A DNA stretch of 26,594 nt, taken from NCBI GenBank assembly GCA_036399715.1, contig DASWMO010000321.1, positions 1 to 26,594 of the forward strand, read 5' to 3'. Within the stretch, counting starts at the first letter, position 1. The number at the start of each line of letters is the position of its first letter. Both the position numbers and the translations under genes were made by a program. The notes under the pieces were generated by a model, which was not told where the DNA came from, made no database searches, and was given only the letters and a program-made list of their open reading frames with translations. Origin of the DNA: DASVSE01 sp036399715. Its GTDB lineage: Bacteria; Bacteroidota; Rhodothermia; Rhodothermales; Rubricoccaceae. Of this stretch, positions 15,803 through 25,000 are shown one piece after another.

Positions 15803-17347
15803 CTACCGGTTGCGGCCGAACTTCTCGTGGCTGGACACCCAGTCGTTGGACGAGATCGCCGATCCGAGCGAGATCTCGCCAGCGAGGACGACGCCCGCGA
15901 TGATCTCGGCGAGCTTCTTGGCCTTGTCGCGGCCCGCGCAGCCGAGCATCCGGAGGCACTCGTTCTGCGTCGCCAAGCCCGTCCCGCCGCCGTGCGTGGC
16001 GATGATGAGGCTCGGGATCGTGATCGACATGAACAGGTTGTCGTCCTTCGTGTGCTCGACGTAGAGGATCGCGGCCGACGACTCGGAGACGTTGGCCACG
16101 TCCTGCCCGGTCGCGATAAACATCGCCGTGATGCCGTTGGGCGAGTGGAGGCCGTTGTTGTTGGCGCCCGAGAGGAGGGACCCGATGCCCGCCGCGACGC
16201 CCCAGTGGTACGCCAGCCCGGCCGGCTCGACGCGCATCGTCTGCCGCAGCACGTCGCCCTTGATGTGGCACTCGGCCGTGACGCGCTTGCCGCGCGTGCG
16301 CATGATGTTGACCATCGACGCCTTCTTGTCGGTCGCGAAGTTGGACTCGAGGTAGAAGCGCCGGATCTCAGTATGCGTGTCGAGGATCCACGAGCACGCC
16401 GCGAAGGTCGCCCGGCCGACCATGTTCTGACCCGCCGCGTCGCCGGTCGAGAAGTTGAAGCGGCAGAAGGCGAAGTGGTTCGAGAGGTAGGTGTCGATGC
16501 TCAGGAGCTTGCCGACCGACGTCGTCGACTCGGCGCGCGTCCGGATCTCGTCGATGTTCTCGTCGAGCCACGTCCGGAAGTCGCGCGCCTCGCGGGCGGT
16601 CTCGAAGATGAAGACCGGCGCGCGCTGCATCTGGTCGTCCGAGACCGTGCACGTGACGCCGCCGGAGAGGTTGAGGACCTTCATCCCGCGGTTGTAGCTC
16701 GCGACGAGCGTGCCCTCGGTCGTCGCCATCGGGATGATGAAGTCGCCCTTGGCATGCTCGCCGTTGACCGTGAGCGGGCCTGCGATTCCGATCGGGATCT
16801 GCGCGACGCCCGTGAACGCCTCGATGTTGCCGCCGAGCGTGTGCGGGTCGAAGGAGTACTGCTTCAGGTGCGTGAACGTCTCGCCCGAGTACTGCTCGGC
16901 GAACGCCTGCCGCGCCTGCACCGCGGCCTCGGAGTAGTCATCCGCCGGGTCCCGAGGGACTCGGACGATCTCCGGGTGCGCGGCCTGGATGGAGTCTTTG
17001 ACGTCGAACTCCATCGCGCCCATGCCGTCGATCTCGAATCGGAGGCAGATCTCGTGGACGCCCTCGCCGGCGGCGATGCCCGGCACGTGGACCGTCACGA
17101 CGCGCGCGATCGGAAAGTCGACCGGGCTCGCCGCCGACACGTCCGAGGCGCGGACGGACTCGCCGTCCCCGAGGTCGAGCGTGATCTGATCCCCCTCGAC
17201 CTCAGTCCCGTCGACCGACACGCTCGCGAGGCCCGTCAGCCGCGTGTCCATGAGGCGGTTCTTGAGGCTGAACGCGACTCCGTCGGCTGAGGGCGTGAGC
17301 GAGCCGTTGGTGTAGAGCTGGCGGAGGACGAGCGACGGGATGGTCAT
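15803..17347 (-). CDS. HMG-CoA reductase, class I-like, with extra N-terminal domain
   Basis: A 514-residue hydroxymethylglutaryl-CoA reductase, which makes mevalonate, the committed precursor of the mevalonate route to isoprenoids. All four catalytic positions of the class I enzyme can be placed: Glu211 in ATTEGTLVAS, Lys341 in ATDKKASMVN, Asp416 in TGQDVAN and His507 in SSHEKFGRN. The coenzyme-binding segments are GDAAGQNM (302-309) and THGGGTGLAT (451-460). Residues about 1-130 lie before the catalytic part and form a beta-rich domain (FSLKNRL, VSVDGTEV, VPGIAAGEGVHEICL) that is absent from classic soluble archaeal forms. There are no membrane helices, unlike eukaryotic class I enzymes. 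The start MTIPSLV is the only good choice. It heads the hydrolase-fabH set. Confidence 0.93.
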   Translation of the reverse strand: MTIPSLVLRQLYTNGSLTPSADGVAFSLKNRLMDTRLTGLASVSVDGTEVEGDQITLDLGDGESVRASDVSAASPVDFPIARVVTVHVPGIAAGEGVHEICLRFEIDGMGAMEFDVKDSIQAAHPEIVRVPRDPADDYSEAAVQARQAFAEQYSGETFTHLKQYSFDPHTLGGNIEAFTGVAQIPIGIAGPLTVNGEHAKGDFIIPMATTEGTLVASYNRGMKVLNLSGGVTCTVSDDQMQRAPVFIFETAREARDFRTWLDENIDEIRTRAESTTSVGKLLSIDTYLSNHFAFCRFNFSTGDAAGQNMVGRATFAACSWILDTHTEIRRFYLESNFATDKKASMVNIMRTRGKRVTAECHIKGDVLRQTMRVEPAGLAYHWGVAAGIGSLLSGANNNGLHSPNGITAMFIATGQDVANVSESSAAILYVEHTKDDNLFMSITIPSLIIATHGGGTGLATQNECLRMLGCAGRDKAKKLAEIIAGVVLAGEISLGSAISSNDWVSSHEKFGRNR

Positions 17348-17419
17348 CAGGGGCGGGCATGGGGAGAGCGCGTGAATCTACCTCCGCAGATGGGTACGGC
17401 AGCGCGTCCACCCCGGCGG

Positions 17420-17881
17420 TCACCCCGCGTCTCGCCGCCGGAGTCTCCGCGCCGCGTACGCCGCCCCGGCAGCGGCGAGAAGGGTGAGCCCGCCGTCGAC
17501 CGGGACCCCGGCAGGAGCGGTCGGGAAACCGGGAGGCCCGCCGGGGCCGCCGGGCACGTCCGGAAAACCTGGCGGATCTGATGGCCCGCTAGGCGTACCT
17601 GGGAAGCCCGGAGGCCCGCCCGGCCCGCCCGGCGTGCCGGGGTAGCCCGGTGGGCCGCTCGGCGGGAGCGGATTCGTCGGGAAGGGGGGCGGGCCTCCGG
17701 GCAGGCCGGGCAGGCCGGGCAGGCCGGGGAAGCCGGGGAAGCCGGGCGGACCCGACGGGGGGCCGGGGGCCGTCGGGAAGCCGACCTGCGCCCCGGCGGC
17801 CGTGGACCACAGCGCGCCCGCAGCCAGCAGGAGGTGGGCCCGATGCACGATCCCGACCCGCAGCGTCTGGTGCGCTCTCAC
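17420..17881 (-). CDS. Collagen-like exported protein with PID-CTERM-like sorting tail
   Basis: A 153-residue exported protein. Residues 1-32 are a signal peptide ending AGAQ. Residues about 34-125 are Gly/Pro-rich with repeated G-x-P and G-P-P triplets (GFPGFPGLPGLPGLPGG, GTPGGPGGPPGFPG), collagen-like but with irregular phase, so a true triple helix is uncertain. Residues 127-150 read VPVDGGLTLLAAAGAAYAAR then Arg residues: a Pro-Val-Asp, a hydrophobic helix and a basic end, resembling the PID-CTERM sorting signal of Bacteroidota. The start is GTG at 17881, whose TG is shared with the TGA stop of the FG-GAP protein gene (GTGA), so the two are coupled; a GTG at 17848 is an alternative. Codon-phase periodicity within the repeats is very GC-rich. 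Confidence 0.8.
   Translation of the reverse strand: MRAHQTLRVGIVHRAHLLLAAGALWSTAAGAQVGFPTAPGPPSGPPGFPGFPGLPGLPGLPGGPPPFPTNPLPPSGPPGYPGTPGGPGGPPGFPGTPSGPSDPPGFPDVPGGPGGPPGFPTAPAGVPVDGGLTLLAAAGAAYAARRLRRRDAG
17701..17745. repeat. Tandem 9-base repeat, five units
   Basis: Three exact copies of GCAGGCCGG are followed by two copies of GGAAGCCGG. On the minus strand they encode Gly-Leu-Pro three times and Gly-Phe-Pro twice within the collagen-like protein. The exactness at the base level suggests recent expansion by slippage. Confidence 0.9.
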
Positions 17882-20640
17882 CGGACGACCGTCAAACGCC
17901 GGACTATCGCCACGGCACCCGCCGTCAGGCGGACGACGTACACGCCCGGCGCGAGACGACCCGCAGCGACGACAACGTCGTGACGGCCGGCTGGACGTGC
18001 GCCATCGGCGAGGACCGCGACCTCACGGCCGAGCGCGTCGAGGACGGCCACGCGCACGTCGGACGCCGCCGGGAGGCTGAATGCGACGCGCGACGCGCCC
18101 GCCGTCGGGTTGGGGAACGCGTCGAGAGCGAGTGCGGACCCCGCGCCTGGCTCACCCGCGACGGCGGCGTCCTCGACGCGGAGCAGGAACCGCGCCGGCG
18201 GCGCGAATCCGTCCGACGAGGCGAACGCGAGCGGCGTCGGGACCGGCGGCGTCATCACTGAGCTGGACAACACACGCTCGGGCGCGAGGCCGGCGGCGAG
18301 CGTAAACGTGTAGTTCGGCTGCCGGCGCAGGTCGACCGCCGTCCCCGACGCGAGGTCGGTCAGCGTCAGCGTCCACGCGGCGGGCACGCTAGCGAGGTCA
18401 GGCCACGACAGCGTGAACGTGCCGCCTGCGGCCTGACCCGCCGCGACGGCCGCCGCGCCGAGGGTGAACACGGCCGGCCCGGCGAGCGCACCCCGCGCCT
18501 CGACGTCGAGCAGCGCGCCGGGGCCTTCGGCGTAGAGCGCGGCGTAGGTGTCCGAGAACGGGGCCAGCTCGTACGCGTCGAACGGGTCGAGAGCGTCGGC
18601 TGCGCCGGGGACGAACGAGACAAATGCGGCGTCCTCGACGGGCTGACCGCCGAGCGTGCCGGCGAGGCGAAGGCCGAGGTTCGGCCCGAGCGGCGTCGTC
18701 GGCGGGGGCGTGCTCACCGCGGCCGCTGCCGGGGCGACCAGACGGGGCGCGGCGGCGTTGGCCTTGACCCAGAAGCCCTGGAACTCGGCGACGATGCCGT
18801 CGCCGAGGCTGCCCGTCGTGCCGTTCCACGTCCGGAAGACGCCCGCCGTTCGGTCCCAGACGTAGAGCGTATTGTCGACGTTGACCTTTGTCCAGCCGGC
18901 CGCGTCCCAGTCGAGCCCTAGGTCGAAGGGGTTGCCGGCCAGCGTCCAGCCGTCCTCCTGGACGCTGCCCGTCGGCGTAAAGGAGACGGGGAAGGCGACG
19001 GGCCGTTCGGCCCGCGTGTGCCCGGAGACTGCGAGCGTCTTGGGGAAGCCGCCCTGCACGCCGGCTGTGATGAGGTCGTCGTCGGTGAACATATAGACGG
19101 CTCGCCCCTGACCGGCGAGGTCTGGCGTGCGGAGATCGGGCAGGGGCAGGTACCCGACAGCGCGTGCGCCCGCGAGCGCCTCGGTGTAGCCGAACACGTT
19201 CGGGTCGCCGTCGGAGACGTCGGCCCCGGCCGAGCCCTGCGTCCATGGCTCGGCGAGCAGGTCGGCCATGCCCGTCGCGAGCGGGACGGCGAGCAGCCGC
19301 CAGCCCTCGGGCCCGGCGAGGGTCACGGTGCGGGTCTGGGTCGTGTAGAGGTATGCCCGGCCCGCACCGACCAGCCCGCCGTCCTCTTCGGGCGCGCCGA
19401 TGAGGAGGTCTCCGCGGCCGTCGCCGGTGGCGTCCTCCACGCCTGCCACGTTGCTCCCGAACCCGACAATCGACCCCGGCTCGGGCGATGGGCTCGTCAG
19501 GGCACGGATGAGCGTGCCCGTGCCCCCCGAGAACAGGTAGGCTGCGCCCGCACCAGCGTTCTCGGCGTATGCTCCGACGACGAGGTCGCCGCGGCCGTCG
19601 CCATCGGTGTCCGGGACGCCGTCGACGCTGCTCCCGAACTCGCCCTCGTTGGCCGGAGCGGGCGAGAGGAGGGTCCGGAGGACCACGCCGGTCGCACCCG
19701 AGATGAGGTAGGCGCGGCCTGAATCGAGTGCGCCGCCGTCCTCCTCGGACGCGCCGACAAGCAGATCGCCGCGGCCGTCGCCGTTCGCGTCAGCGACGCC
19801 CGAGACGCTGTTCCCGAAGCCGCCGCTGATCTCAGGCGACGGGCTGACGATCGTGCGGACGAGCAGGCCCGTCGCACCGGAGAAGAGGTGGATCTGACCC
19901 GATTCGTCGAGCGGACCCGTTTCGCGGGACGCACCCACGACGACGTCGCCGCGCCCGTCGCCCGTCGCGTCGGGGACGCCTCCGACGGAGGCCCCGAAGC
20001 TCCCGAACGGCACCTCGCCCGGTGACCTCAGCGTCCGGAGCAGCAGGCCCGACGCGCCCGAGAAGAGGTAGGCTACCCCGGCCCCTCCGTCCTCGCCCGG
20101 TGCGCCCACGACGATGTCCCAGACGCCGTCGCCGCTGGCGTCTGGAACCGCGTCGACGGCGCTGCCGAAGTTGCCGCCGGCCGAGGCGAACGGGCTCGTG
20201 AGCGTCTGCAGGAGGGCACCCGTCGAGCCCGAGAACACGAAGACCAGGCCCGCGTCGGACGGCCCACCGCTTTCTTGGGGCGCGCCGATGATCAAGTCAC
20301 CGCGGCCGTCGCCGTTGACGTCGGGGATTCCGGCGACGGCTCGGCCGAAGGCCCCGAGGAACTCCGGAGACGGGCTCGGGATCGTCCGGAGGAGCGTGCC
20401 CGTCGAGCCGAGGTAGACGTGGACGCGGCCCGAGTTCACGTCGCCGCCGTCTTCGTCGGGCGCGCCGATCAGGAGGTCGCCGCGGCCGTCGCCGTTGACG
20501 TCAGGGACGCCGTCGACGGCATTGCCGAACCGGCCGGCGATTTCCGCGCGCGAACTGGTGAAGGTGCGCGTAGGGGTCTGGGCCGTGGCGGGGGGGAGGG
20601 CGAGCGTGCAGGCCGCGGCGAGGAACGCGAGTCGGAGCAT
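17878..20640 (-). CDS. Secreted FG-GAP beta-propeller protein with T9SS sorting domain
   Basis: A 920-residue exported protein. Residues 1-20 are a signal peptide (cleavage near ATA/Q). Residues about 30-440 hold seven FG-GAP repeats of about 60 residues, each with a Ca2+-binding loop of the type DxNGDGRGD followed by LLIGAP; seven is the number needed for one integrin-like propeller. Residues about 455-650 are a domain common in Rhodothermales secreted proteins (GWRLLAVPL, WTQGSAGAD, YMFTDDDLI, GWTLAGNPFD). Residues about 843-920 are a type A T9SS sorting domain (FPNPTAG, VAVLDALGREVAVL, LAPGVYVVRL, final RRLTVVR). It should be exported to the cell surface by T9SS and serve in adhesion or binding, which is inferred. 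Its stop overlaps the start of the collagen-like gene. The GNAT gene lies 78 bases upstream on the same strand. Confidence 0.92.
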   Translation of the reverse strand: MLRLAFLAAACTLALPPATAQTPTRTFTSSRAEIAGRFGNAVDGVPDVNGDGRGDLLIGAPDEDGGDVNSGRVHVYLGSTGTLLRTIPSPSPEFLGAFGRAVAGIPDVNGDGRGDLIIGAPQESGGPSDAGLVFVFSGSTGALLQTLTSPFASAGGNFGSAVDAVPDASGDGVWDIVVGAPGEDGGAGVAYLFSGASGLLLRTLRSPGEVPFGSFGASVGGVPDATGDGRGDVVVGASRETGPLDESGQIHLFSGATGLLVRTIVSPSPEISGGFGNSVSGVADANGDGRGDLLVGASEEDGGALDSGRAYLISGATGVVLRTLLSPAPANEGEFGSSVDGVPDTDGDGRGDLVVGAYAENAGAGAAYLFSGGTGTLIRALTSPSPEPGSIVGFGSNVAGVEDATGDGRGDLLIGAPEEDGGLVGAGRAYLYTTQTRTVTLAGPEGWRLLAVPLATGMADLLAEPWTQGSAGADVSDGDPNVFGYTEALAGARAVGYLPLPDLRTPDLAGQGRAVYMFTDDDLITAGVQGGFPKTLAVSGHTRAERPVAFPVSFTPTGSVQEDGWTLAGNPFDLGLDWDAAGWTKVNVDNTLYVWDRTAGVFRTWNGTTGSLGDGIVAEFQGFWVKANAAAPRLVAPAAAAVSTPPPTTPLGPNLGLRLAGTLGGQPVEDAAFVSFVPGAADALDPFDAYELAPFSDTYAALYAEGPGALLDVEARGALAGPAVFTLGAAAVAAGQAAGGTFTLSWPDLASVPAAWTLTLTDLASGTAVDLRRQPNYTFTLAAGLAPERVLSSSVMTPPVPTPLAFASSDGFAPPARFLLRVEDAAVAGEPGAGSALALDAFPNPTAGASRVAFSLPAASDVRVAVLDALGREVAVLADGARPAGRHDVVVAAGRLAPGVYVVRLTAGAVAIVRRLTVVR
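19376..20530. repeat. Seven FG-GAP coding repeats
   Basis: About seven units of roughly 185-190 bases that encode the propeller blades. On the plus strand the conserved core is the motif with CCGCGGCCGTCGCC in the calcium loop (for example near 19410, 19590, 19770 and 20300). The third blade departs from it (GDGVWD in place of GDGRGD). Confidence 0.8.
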
Positions 20641-20718
20641 GGCAGAACGGGAGTGGCGTGGAATGGCCCCGAGCGGGCCGGTGCGTCTCCACCGTGCGCC
20701 GTCACGCCCCGAACGGGC

Positions 20719-21222
20719 TCACCCGGTGCCGAGTCCGCCGCTGTCGCCCACCCTCCGCCACATCACGACGTGCGGCCCGATGTCGCCGATCTCGAAGATG
20801 TCGGTGACAGCGACGAGCCCAGCGCGCTCGTAGAACGGCACGGCCGCGACGCGCGCGTGGCACCACAGCATGCGCCCGCCCCCGTCACGGACCGCCTCGA
20901 CGGCGGCGGCGAGAACGAGGGTGCCGATGCCCTGCCCCTGAGCCGCGGCCGCGGTCGCCATCCCGCGGAGCTGCCACGCCGCGCCGGGCGCAAACGCCTC
21001 CTCGGGGATCGGTCCGCGGGCCCGTTCGTCCGGCGCCTCGGGGTAGACCGTCGCCACGCCGACGATCTCGCCGTCGAACTCGGCCGCGACGTGGATCGCC
21101 TCGGAGTCGGCGTCGAGGGTGAGCAGGCGGCCCGGGGGCCAGTCCGGCCGAAGCACGCGCGTCCGCAGCGGATGGACGGTGGCCGCGGGCACGCGGCGGA
21201 CGGTGACGGGCAGGTCGGACAT
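20719..21222 (-). CDS. GNAT family acetyltransferase
   Basis: A 167-residue GNAT N-acetyltransferase. Motif A is visible as QLRGMATAAAAQGQGIG at residues 84-100, with the acetyl-CoA pyrophosphate loop QGQGIG, and the late motif FYERAGLVAV at 130-139. An N-terminal region with PLRTRVLRPDWPPG and HVAAEFDGEIVGVATVYP resembles the phosphinothricin/GNAT proteins often annotated simply as 'GNAT family'. The acceptor substrate cannot be deduced. It is cytoplasmic. The start at 21222 gives a normal length. It is divergent from the endonuclease III family gene (71-base gap) and may be read together with the downstream FG-GAP gene, although 78 bases separate them. Confidence 0.9.
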   Translation of the reverse strand: MSDLPVTVRRVPAATVHPLRTRVLRPDWPPGRLLTLDADSEAIHVAAEFDGEIVGVATVYPEAPDERARGPIPEEAFAPGAAWQLRGMATAAAAQGQGIGTLVLAAAVEAVRDGGGRMLWCHARVAAVPFYERAGLVAVTDIFEIGDIGPHVVMWRRVGDSGGLGTG

Positions 21223-21293
21223 GGCACCGAGGGAGGGGAGCCGGAAATCTAGCCGGCTCGGACCTACGCGCGCGGCCCGTCGTCGGAGCGCGC

Positions 21294-22004
21294 ATGACCG
21301 ACGACCTCCGCGACAAGGCGCTCGCCGTCCACCACCGCCTCTGCGCGGCGTACGGCTGCCCGATCCCGTTCTTCTCGTCTAAAGACCCGCTGAGCGAACT
21401 CGTCTCTGCCTTGCTCTCGCACCGGACTAAGAACGCCGACTCGCACCGCGCTTACGTCCGGCTCCGCGAGCGCTTCCCGATGTGGGAGGACGTCCGCGAC
21501 GCCGATCTCGCCGACGTTCAGACGGCCGTCGCGCCGTGCACGTGGCCCGAGCAGAAGGCGCCGCGCGTCCAGGCCGTCCTGCGGGCGATCTCGGACGCCC
21601 CCGAGGCGGGCGGGGCGCTGACGCTGGACTTTCTCGCCGGCTGGGATGCGCTCGCCGCGCGGCGCTGGCTCCAGGCGTTCCCCGGCGTCGGACCGAAGAC
21701 GAGCGCGGCCGTGCTGCTCTTTTCGCGCCTCCGCGTCGCCGCCCTGCCCGTGGACAGCCATCACCACCGCGTGGCGCAGCGCCTCGGGCTCATCCCGGCG
21801 GCGATGGCGGTCGGGCCGAGCCACGACGCGCTCGCAGCCCTGTTGCCGCCCGAGTGGGACGCGCAGACGGTCTATGACGACCACGAGGCGCTGATGCTGC
21901 ACGGGCAGAAGTGCTGCTTCTGGCGCGCCCCCGCCTGCGACCGGTGCCCCGTCTACGACCTCTGCGTGTGGCCCGGCAAGGCGCCGCGGCGGGTCGAGGC
22001 GTGA
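21294..22004 (+). CDS. Endonuclease III family DNA glycosylase/lyase
   Basis: A 236-residue helix-hairpin-helix base-excision-repair protein of the endonuclease III type. The hairpin is FPGVGPKTSAA with catalytic Lys135, and the catalytic Asp is Asp154 in PVDSHHHRV. A 4Fe-4S cluster is built by Cys208, Cys215, Cys218 and Cys224 in the C-x6-C-x2-C-x5-C pattern. The loop that in E. coli Nth reads LSAQATD (with Gln41 inserted at the damaged base) is LSHRTKNAD here, so this is a divergent branch whose lesion preference may differ from Nth. I therefore leave the gene symbol empty. A GGAG stands 8 bases before the ATG. It is divergent from the GNAT gene; the sensor kinase follows 68 bases later on the same strand. 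Confidence 0.9.
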   Translation: MTDDLRDKALAVHHRLCAAYGCPIPFFSSKDPLSELVSALLSHRTKNADSHRAYVRLRERFPMWEDVRDADLADVQTAVAPCTWPEQKAPRVQAVLRAISDAPEAGGALTLDFLAGWDALAARRWLQAFPGVGPKTSAAVLLFSRLRVAALPVDSHHHRVAQRLGLIPAAMAVGPSHDALAALLPPEWDAQTVYDDHEALMLHGQKCCFWRAPACDRCPVYDLCVWPGKAPRRVEA

Positions 22005-22072
22005 CCGAGCCGGCGCTTCGGACGTTTGGGCGCCGGGTTTAGACGGCATCCGGACCAGCCGATGCTCTGGCC

Positions 22073-25000
22073 ATGACCGTTGCCGCCCGTACCCTCGTTT
22101 TCGCTGTCGCCTGCACGCTCGCCGTGCCGGCCGCGCGCTCGCAACAGCTCCCCGTGAGCCGCTACGGCCTCGCCGAGGGGCTCCCGCAGATGCAGGTCTC
22201 GGCCGTCGCCGTGGACCCGGGCGGCTACGTGTGGGCCGGCACGCACGGCGGCGTCGCCCGCTTCGACGGGACCGAGTTTCAGACCTTCACGGTCGCCGAC
22301 GGCCTGCCCGGCAACGCCGTCTCGGCGCTCGCGGTCGGTCCCGGCGGGGAGCTGTGGGCCGCGACGCAGAGCGGCCTCGCCGTCTTCCGCCACGGCCGTT
22401 TCGAGGCCGCCGTCGCAATGGGGCCGGCGGGCGCCGTCGAGACGGCCGGCGTGACGGCGCTCGCGTCGGACGGCCGGCGCATGTGGGCGGTCCGGGCCGG
22501 GCGCCTGTTCTCGATCGAGGTCGGGCAGGTGCGGACGGACGTGCTCCCGGGCGAGACCGTTCTCGCGCTCTCGGCGCGCGCCGGCAGCGTCTGGGTGGCG
22601 ACGCAGCGTGGGCTCATCCAGATGGAGAACGGGCGAGCCTCGCGCATCGCCCTCCCGGCCGGCATCACGCTGAAGGCGCTCTCCGCCGTCGCGGACGGCG
22701 TTTGGGGCCTGGCGCCGTCCGGACTCGTCCGCGTCCGCGACGGCAGCGTCACCTTCCACGGGTCCAGGCCTGCGGACTCCGCCGGCACCACGTCCAGCCT
22801 CTTCGCCGACACGAGGGGGCGCGTCTGGGTCGGGACGCGCGCTGGCGTGGTCTGGCGCTTCAACGGCAGCGCCCGCGGCGTCCCCGTCGAGGCGCGGTTC
22901 GGGCGCGAGAGCGGGCTGCCGGACGCGCCCGTGACGACGCTGCTCGTCGGGCGGTCGGGCGAGGTCTGGGGCGGCGGCGGCATCCGCGGCCTGTGGCGCG
23001 TCGCCCACGAGGCGTTCGCGCTCTACGACGACACCGATGGCCTCGGGACGGCAAACGTCTGGGCGTCGGCCGTCAATGCCGGCGCCCTCACCGTCGCGAC
23101 GGACGCCGGGCTGTACCGCCAGACACCGGCAGGCTTCATCCGCGACGCGCGCGTTCCGAGCGGCGAGGGCGTCCGGACGCTGGTCACCGCCCGCAACGGA
23201 CGGCTGTGGACCGGGACCGAGCGCGGCCTCATCGCACCCGACGGGCGGCGCATCGGAGTAGCCCAGGGCCTCCCGCCCGGAACCATCGCCGCCCTCATCG
23301 AAGGCCCCGACGGCAGCGTGTGGACCGGCTCGTCCGGCCTCGGGCGGGTCGCACCCGACGGCTCCGTTCAGGCGTTCGCGCTTCCCGGCCGGCCCACAGC
23401 GCCGCTCGTCAATGCGCTCCTGTTCGACCGTGCGGGGACGCTGTGGGTCGCGGCCGACAACGGCGTGAGCCGCTTCGACGCGCGCCGCGGGCGCCTCATG
23501 CCGGTTGAGACGGGCCGCGGAGCCGAAGTCGTCAATGCCCTCACGCTCGCTCCGACCGGCGAGGTCTGGGGCGGATTCTCGGACCACGGCCTCGTCCGCT
23601 TCGCAGCCGGCGGCCCCGAACTCCACCCGTTTCCGGCACGTCTCAACGGCGCGACGCTGTACGCACTGGCGACTGCGCCCGACGGCCGCCTGTGGGCTGG
23701 AACGACGCGCGGCCTCTTCCGGCTCGACCCGTCGCGGGCGCGTGCCGGACAGCCGCTGCCGGTCATCGTGTACGACGCCGACCGGGGCTTCACGCCCGTC
23801 GAGTCCAACCTCGGCGCGCTCCGGTGGGACGCGTCGGGCCTGCTCTGGGTCGGGACGCCGTCGGGCCTCGTCCGCTACGACCCGCGTGCGGCGCGGGCAC
23901 TCCGCGTGCCGCGCGTCCATATCACGGGCTTTTCGCTCGGTCACGGCGCAGACTGGCACCAGGTCGCCTCGCGCGTGGATGCCCGCGGCCTGCCGGTCGG
24001 TTTCCAGGTTCCGCACGACCAGTCGACCGTCTCGGTCTCGTTCGTCGGCATCGAGATGGTCGCTCCCGAGGGCGTCCGCTACCAGTATGCCCTCGCGCGC
24101 ACGGGCGAGCGGCCCGCCGACTGGAGCCCCGCCGGCGACGGCCGCACGGCGACGCTGCCGGACCTGACGCCGGGCAACTACACGTTTTCCGTTCGCGCTG
24201 CCGGCTCCGACGGCGCGTGGTCGCGCCCCGAGACGTTCTCCTTCACGGTCGTGCCCCCGTTCTGGCAGACGGGCGCGTTCGTCCTCGGCGTGCTGCTGGC
24301 GCTGCTGGGCGGGTCCATCTGGACCTACCGCTGGCGCGTGCGCGAGTACCGCCGGCAGGCCCGCACGCTCGCCGACGCGGTCGACCTCCGGACGGCCGAG
24401 CTGCGCGACGAGAAGGACCGTGCCGAGGCAACCCTCGCGCGCCTGGCCGAGACCAATGCCGCCCTCGACATCGCCCGGACGGACGCGCTCGGCGCCGCCC
24501 GCGCCAAGTCCGAGTTTCTGGCGACGATGAGCCACGAGATCCGGACGCCGATGAACGGCGTGATCGGCATGACGGGCCTGCTCCTCGAAACCGACCTCGA
24601 CGCCGAGCAGGCCGAGTTCGTCGAGACGATCCGCGTCTCGGGCGAGACCCTGCTGACGATCATCAACGACGTGCTGGACTTTTCGAAGATCGAGGCCGGC
24701 AAGGTGGACCTGGAGGCGCAGCCGTTCGAGATCCACCGCGTCGTCGAAGAAGCGCTCGACCTCGTCACCCCGCGCGCGACCGAGCAAGGCGTCGACCTCG
24801 CGTACCACGTCGCCCCGGACGTGCCCCGCGCCGTCCGTGGCGACGTGACGCGCGTGCGGCAGGTACTCATCAACCTCCTCTCGAACGCGGTCAAGTTCAC
24901 ACCCTCCGGCGAGGTCGTCGTGACAGTCGAGGCCACGGCCGGCGGGGTCGCCTTCTCCGTCCGCGACACGGGCATCGGCATCTCCGAGGCCGCGCTGCCG

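Noticed and set aside
15758..17290. A 510-codon plus-strand frame opposite HMG-CoA reductase
   Set aside because: A charged, low-complexity translation; the minus strand has all HMG-CoA reductase catalytic motifs.
17560..17770. Repetitive GC-rich block considered as a CRISPR-like or satellite array
   Set aside because: The repeats are in phase with Gly-x-Pro codons of an open frame with signal peptide and sorting tail; no spacers are present.
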